From Candidatus Pelagibacterales bacterium (lineage in GTDB: Bacteria > Pseudomonadota > Alphaproteobacteria > TMED109), in the NCBI GenBank assembly GCA_002732015.1, contig PCCU01000064.1, forward strand, positions 1 through 8,117: a stretch of DNA of 8,117 nt. Direction: 5' to 3'. The number at the start of each line of letters is the position of its first letter. Position 1 is the first letter of the stretch. Made by a program: the position numbers and the translations under genes. This document shows, in pieces, positions 6,325-8,117 of the stretch. The notes below the pieces were generated by a model. It had not been told where the DNA came from. It searched no databases and was given only the letters and a program-made list of their open reading frames with translations.

Positions 6325-7884
6325 CTACATGCCTTGTAATAATGTTAAAATACTTTGCTGAGCTCTAGAAGCTTGTGCAATCATTGCCATAGCACTTTGT
6401 TGTAATACTTGAGATTTTGCTAATTCTGCTGACTCAGCTGCCATATCAGCGTCAACTATTCTTGACCTAGCTGAAGCAGTATTTGCTGAAACATTTGTTA
6501 AATTATCAATAGCCTGGTGCATCCTACTCATAACAGCACCTAACTTAGCTCTCTCCATGTGTACCTTATCTAAAGCTTTATCAACAACTTTTAATGCATC
6601 AATAGCCTTAGATCTTGTTCTTAAGCTTAATTCGGATACCTTATTTAAGGTAGCAGCTCCTGGAGATGATTGAAATATATCACCATTAAGATTAGTTGTA
6701 GTAACTGTAAATGAATGAGAACCGTGCATCATAATTTGTCCACCTACTATAGCATCTTTTCCTGCTCCTGATGCATGTGATGTATCTGTCATAGTTTTAG
6801 CAGTACCAGAAAGTATTTCACTTCCATCAGCTGTAAATAGTCTTGCGTCCATTCCTGTTACTTCAAGAACTCTTGAATTATCTGTTGTATCTGCAAAATC
6901 TAAATCAGTTAATGCTATATCATGTCCCTCATCCTGTGTTAAGTATATTGTTGTTTTATCAGCCTTTAAGGTAGCTACAATTCCTGTTTCAGCTGAATAA
7001 GCATTTATTGCATTGCTTAAACCAGTAAGATCAGAACCACCATTTGATGATGCCAAAGTAATTCCTGCAGATACAGTTCTGACAGTTGAGTTCTTTCCTT
7101 TTAAACCAATAGATAATGTTGCTGATCCAGCTGTTCCGTTTGCCTGTATCTTCATATTAGTTGAGGCAGTTGCGCTAACACCAGTTTGGTCAAACTGAAT
7201 ATTTACTGCCTCTGCAATGTCTTTAGCTGATGTTCCAGCGACTACATCAATAGTTTTAGAACCTAAAAGTCCATGTATTGTAAAATCTTCATCTGCAAAA
7301 GTAGCTGCGCTTCCTAAACTTACTGCTGTAGCAGATACAGTAGCACCAGTAGCTGCTGAAGTTCTTACTATGTGATTTCCTATTGCTTCTGTTCTTAAAT
7401 TACCTACAGAAATTGTAGCAGCTTCTCTCTCCTTTGCTCCTATCTGAAACCTTCTATCAGCAAAAGTTCCATCTAATACTGCTATTTCATTAAAAGTAGT
7501 ATCTCTTGCAACTCTATCTAATTCTGCAATTAATTGATTAGCTTCAGTCTGAAGATAAAGTCTTTCCTCACCATTCATTAAATCACTAGCTGATTGAATA
7601 GCTAATTCTCTAATTCTTTGTAAAACTTTAGAAGACTCGTCTAGTGCACCCTCTGCTACCTGAGCCATTGATAATACATCAGAGGCATTTCTTACAGACA
7701 TATTTAGACCCTTTATTTGAGATGTCATTCTATCAGCGATTGCCCCGCCTGCTGCATCATCTCCTGCATGATTTATTCTTTTACCTGAAGATAGTCTTTC
7801 TATAGAAACACCTAACTGTCTTTCAGTCTTGTGTAAATTATGAAGAGCAAATAACGATGATACTCCTGGATTTTGTACTGGCAT
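6325..7884 (-). CDS. fliC: Flagellin, filament subunit
   Basis: The 519-residue filament subunit is exported by the flagellar type III apparatus and polymerised under the FliD cap. The conserved N-terminal D0/D1 region (1 to about 165) contains RLSSGKRINHAGDDAAG (30-46) and LQRIRELAIQSAS (88-100). The C-terminal D1/D0 region (about 425-519) contains ARSRIVDADMAAE and ends in QQSILTLLQGM. Between them lies a variable domain of about 255 residues rich in Ala, Thr, Ser and Gly, with no cysteine. This is slightly longer than the classic 490-residue flagellins. Arg90, Leu94 and Glu114, which contact TLR5 in Salmonella FliC, are kept at the same numbers. A perfect AGGAGG lies five bases before the ATG. 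Two sigma-54 promoters precede it, and no sigma-28 sequence was seen. fliD and a fliS follow on the same strand. The family assignment is secure. Confidence 0.96.
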   Translation of the reverse strand: MPVQNPGVSSLFALHNLHKTERQLGVSIERLSSGKRINHAGDDAAGGAIADRMTSQIKGLNMSVRNASDVLSMAQVAEGALDESSKVLQRIRELAIQSASDLMNGEERLYLQTEANQLIAELDRVARDTTFNEIAVLDGTFADRRFQIGAKEREAATISVGNLRTEAIGNHIVRTSAATGATVSATAVSLGSAATFADEDFTIHGLLGSKTIDVVAGTSAKDIAEAVNIQFDQTGVSATASTNMKIQANGTAGSATLSIGLKGKNSTVRTVSAGITLASSNGGSDLTGLSNAINAYSAETGIVATLKADKTTIYLTQDEGHDIALTDLDFADTTDNSRVLEVTGMDARLFTADGSEILSGTAKTMTDTSHASGAGKDAIVGGQIMMHGSHSFTVTTTNLNGDIFQSSPGAATLNKVSELSLRTRSKAIDALKVVDKALDKVHMERAKLGAVMSRMHQAIDNLTNVSANTASARSRIVDADMAAESAELAKSQVLQQSAMAMIAQASRAQQSILTLLQGM

Positions 7885-7889
7885 ATTAA

Positions 7890-7895
7890 CCTCCT
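7890..7895 (-). promoter_or_regulatory. Perfect ribosome binding site for flagellin
   Basis: The minus strand reads AGGAGG five bases before the flagellin ATG at 7884. It is the strongest ribosome binding site in the window, as expected for the most abundantly made protein here. Confidence 0.85.
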
Positions 7896-7909
7896 AGCAT
7901 TCCTCTCGT

Positions 7910-7925
7910 AGCAAAAAATGTGCCA
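7910..7925 (-). promoter_or_regulatory. Proximal sigma-54 promoter of fliC
   Basis: The minus strand reads TGGCAC-ATTTT-TTGCT, a full match to the TGGCAC-N5-TTGCW RpoN consensus. The GG at 7924-7923 and the GC at 7912-7911 are ten bases apart. The predicted start near 7899 would give a leader of only about 15 bases that still includes the AGGAGG at 7890-7895. Confidence 0.75.
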
Positions 7926-7984
7926 ATAAGATTATTAATTGTTACAAATTTATTTTTTAATAATTCAAACATATCGAGATATTT

Positions 7985-8000
7985 TGCAAATTATGTGCCA
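7985..8000 (-). promoter_or_regulatory. Distal sigma-54 promoter of fliC
   Basis: The minus strand reads TGGCAC-ATAAT-TTGCA, a perfect RpoN consensus. The GG at 7999-7998 and the GC at 7987-7986 are ten bases apart. The predicted start near 7974 gives a leader of about 90 bases. It lies exactly 75 bases upstream of the proximal site and shares its TGGCACAT core, so the flagellin gene appears to have tandem RpoN promoters. Confidence 0.8.
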
Positions 8001-8044
8001 CTTATTATACTAAGTATATGTTCTAATATAAAATTACTACTAAA

Positions 8045-8068
8045 TGTTAATTAAATATAATTTTGACA
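8045..8068. promoter_or_regulatory. Candidate activator-binding palindrome upstream of the fliC promoters
   Basis: TGTTAA and TTGACA half-sites (8045-8050 and 8063-8068) form an imperfect 24-base palindrome centred near 8056. That is about 80 bases upstream of the distal promoter's predicted start, a normal place for a sigma-54 activator. The TTGAC half recalls FleQ-type sites, but the AT-rich background makes this tentative. Confidence 0.25.
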
Positions 8069-8116
8069 AAAAAAATAGTCTATTTGATAAATCTTATAAT
8101 TATCCTATAGACTATT
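8068..8116 (-). terminator. Intrinsic terminator of a minus-strand gene beyond the window end
   Basis: Perfect 10-base arms AATAGTCTAT (8074-8083) and ATAGACTATT (8107-8116) enclose a second 5-bp stem, GATAA (8086-8090) with TTATC (8100-8104). The two stems are separated by a 2x2 mismatch, and the loop is nine bases. On the minus strand the stem runs straight into eight Us (A-run 8068-8075). This is a good rho-independent terminator. It should insulate fliC from an upstream gene transcribed in the same direction whose coding end lies outside the window. Confidence 0.75.
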
Positions 8117-8117
8117 A

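Larger units (their letters stand above)
7885..8117. other. fliC upstream control region, no coding sequence
   Basis: This 233-base stretch has no plausible gene. It contains, from fliC outward, the ribosome binding site, two sigma-54 promoters, a candidate activator palindrome and the terminator at the window end. All other bases are AT-rich with frequent stops in every frame. Confidence 0.7.

Noticed and set aside
5985..6368. 127-residue plus-strand open frame
   Set aside because: Antisense to the fliD N-terminus and fliC end, whose families are certain. No independent coding evidence.
6377..6392. TGCAATCATTGCCA as a minus-strand sigma-54 promoter inside fliC
   Set aside because: The GC and CC dinucleotides are eight rather than ten bases apart, so RpoN spacing is not met.
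7013..7198. 61-residue plus-strand open frame
   Set aside because: Antisense to the flagellin variable region, with no ribosome binding site or motif.

Overview
This is an AT-rich window carrying a polar-flagellum type gene cluster. It most resembles a low-GC, free-living proteobacterium. The first gene is a FleQ/FlrA-like sigma-54 activator, a family best known from gammaproteobacteria, and the flagellin keeps the classical TLR5-type D1 residues. No rRNA or other strong taxonomic marker is present, so the class assignment is tentative.

Layout from left to right. (1) At 1-1073 (+) lies the 3' part of a sigma-54 enhancer-binding regulator, with an AAA+ domain and a Fis-type HTH; its N-terminus is outside the window. 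(2) At 1078-1801 (-) lies a two-gene operon, a FliS flagellin chaperone followed by a small helical FliT-like protein. It converges on the regulator, with a hairpin spanning both stop codons. (3) At 1817-2492 (+) lies a divergent pair: an unrecognised 112-residue protein and a compact HAD-family phosphatase with a TTG start. (4) At 2495-4180 (-) lies a ClC-family anion channel/transporter with two CBS domains and unusual substitutions at both glutamates required for proton coupling. (5) At 4247-7884 (-) lies the filament operon in transcription order fliC (flagellin), fliD (cap), then a second fliS. (6) At 7885-8117 lies the fliC control region, with two sigma-54 promoters and, at the window end, an intrinsic terminator for a minus-strand gene outside the window.

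How the parts fit together. Three good sigma-54 (-24/-12) promoter matches can be read by eye: two in tandem before fliC and one before the fliS-fliT pair. The last lies inside the oppositely oriented 112-residue gene. The regulator at the left edge is the kind of protein that activates such promoters. The window therefore looks like a self-consistent module of activator, RpoN promoters, filament subunit, cap and export chaperones. Two separate FliS-like genes in two transcription units, the proton-uncoupled-looking ClC protein, and the divergent unknown/HAD pair with an apparently leaderless start are the main non-routine points. No CRISPR array, insertion sequence, tRNA or rRNA was seen.
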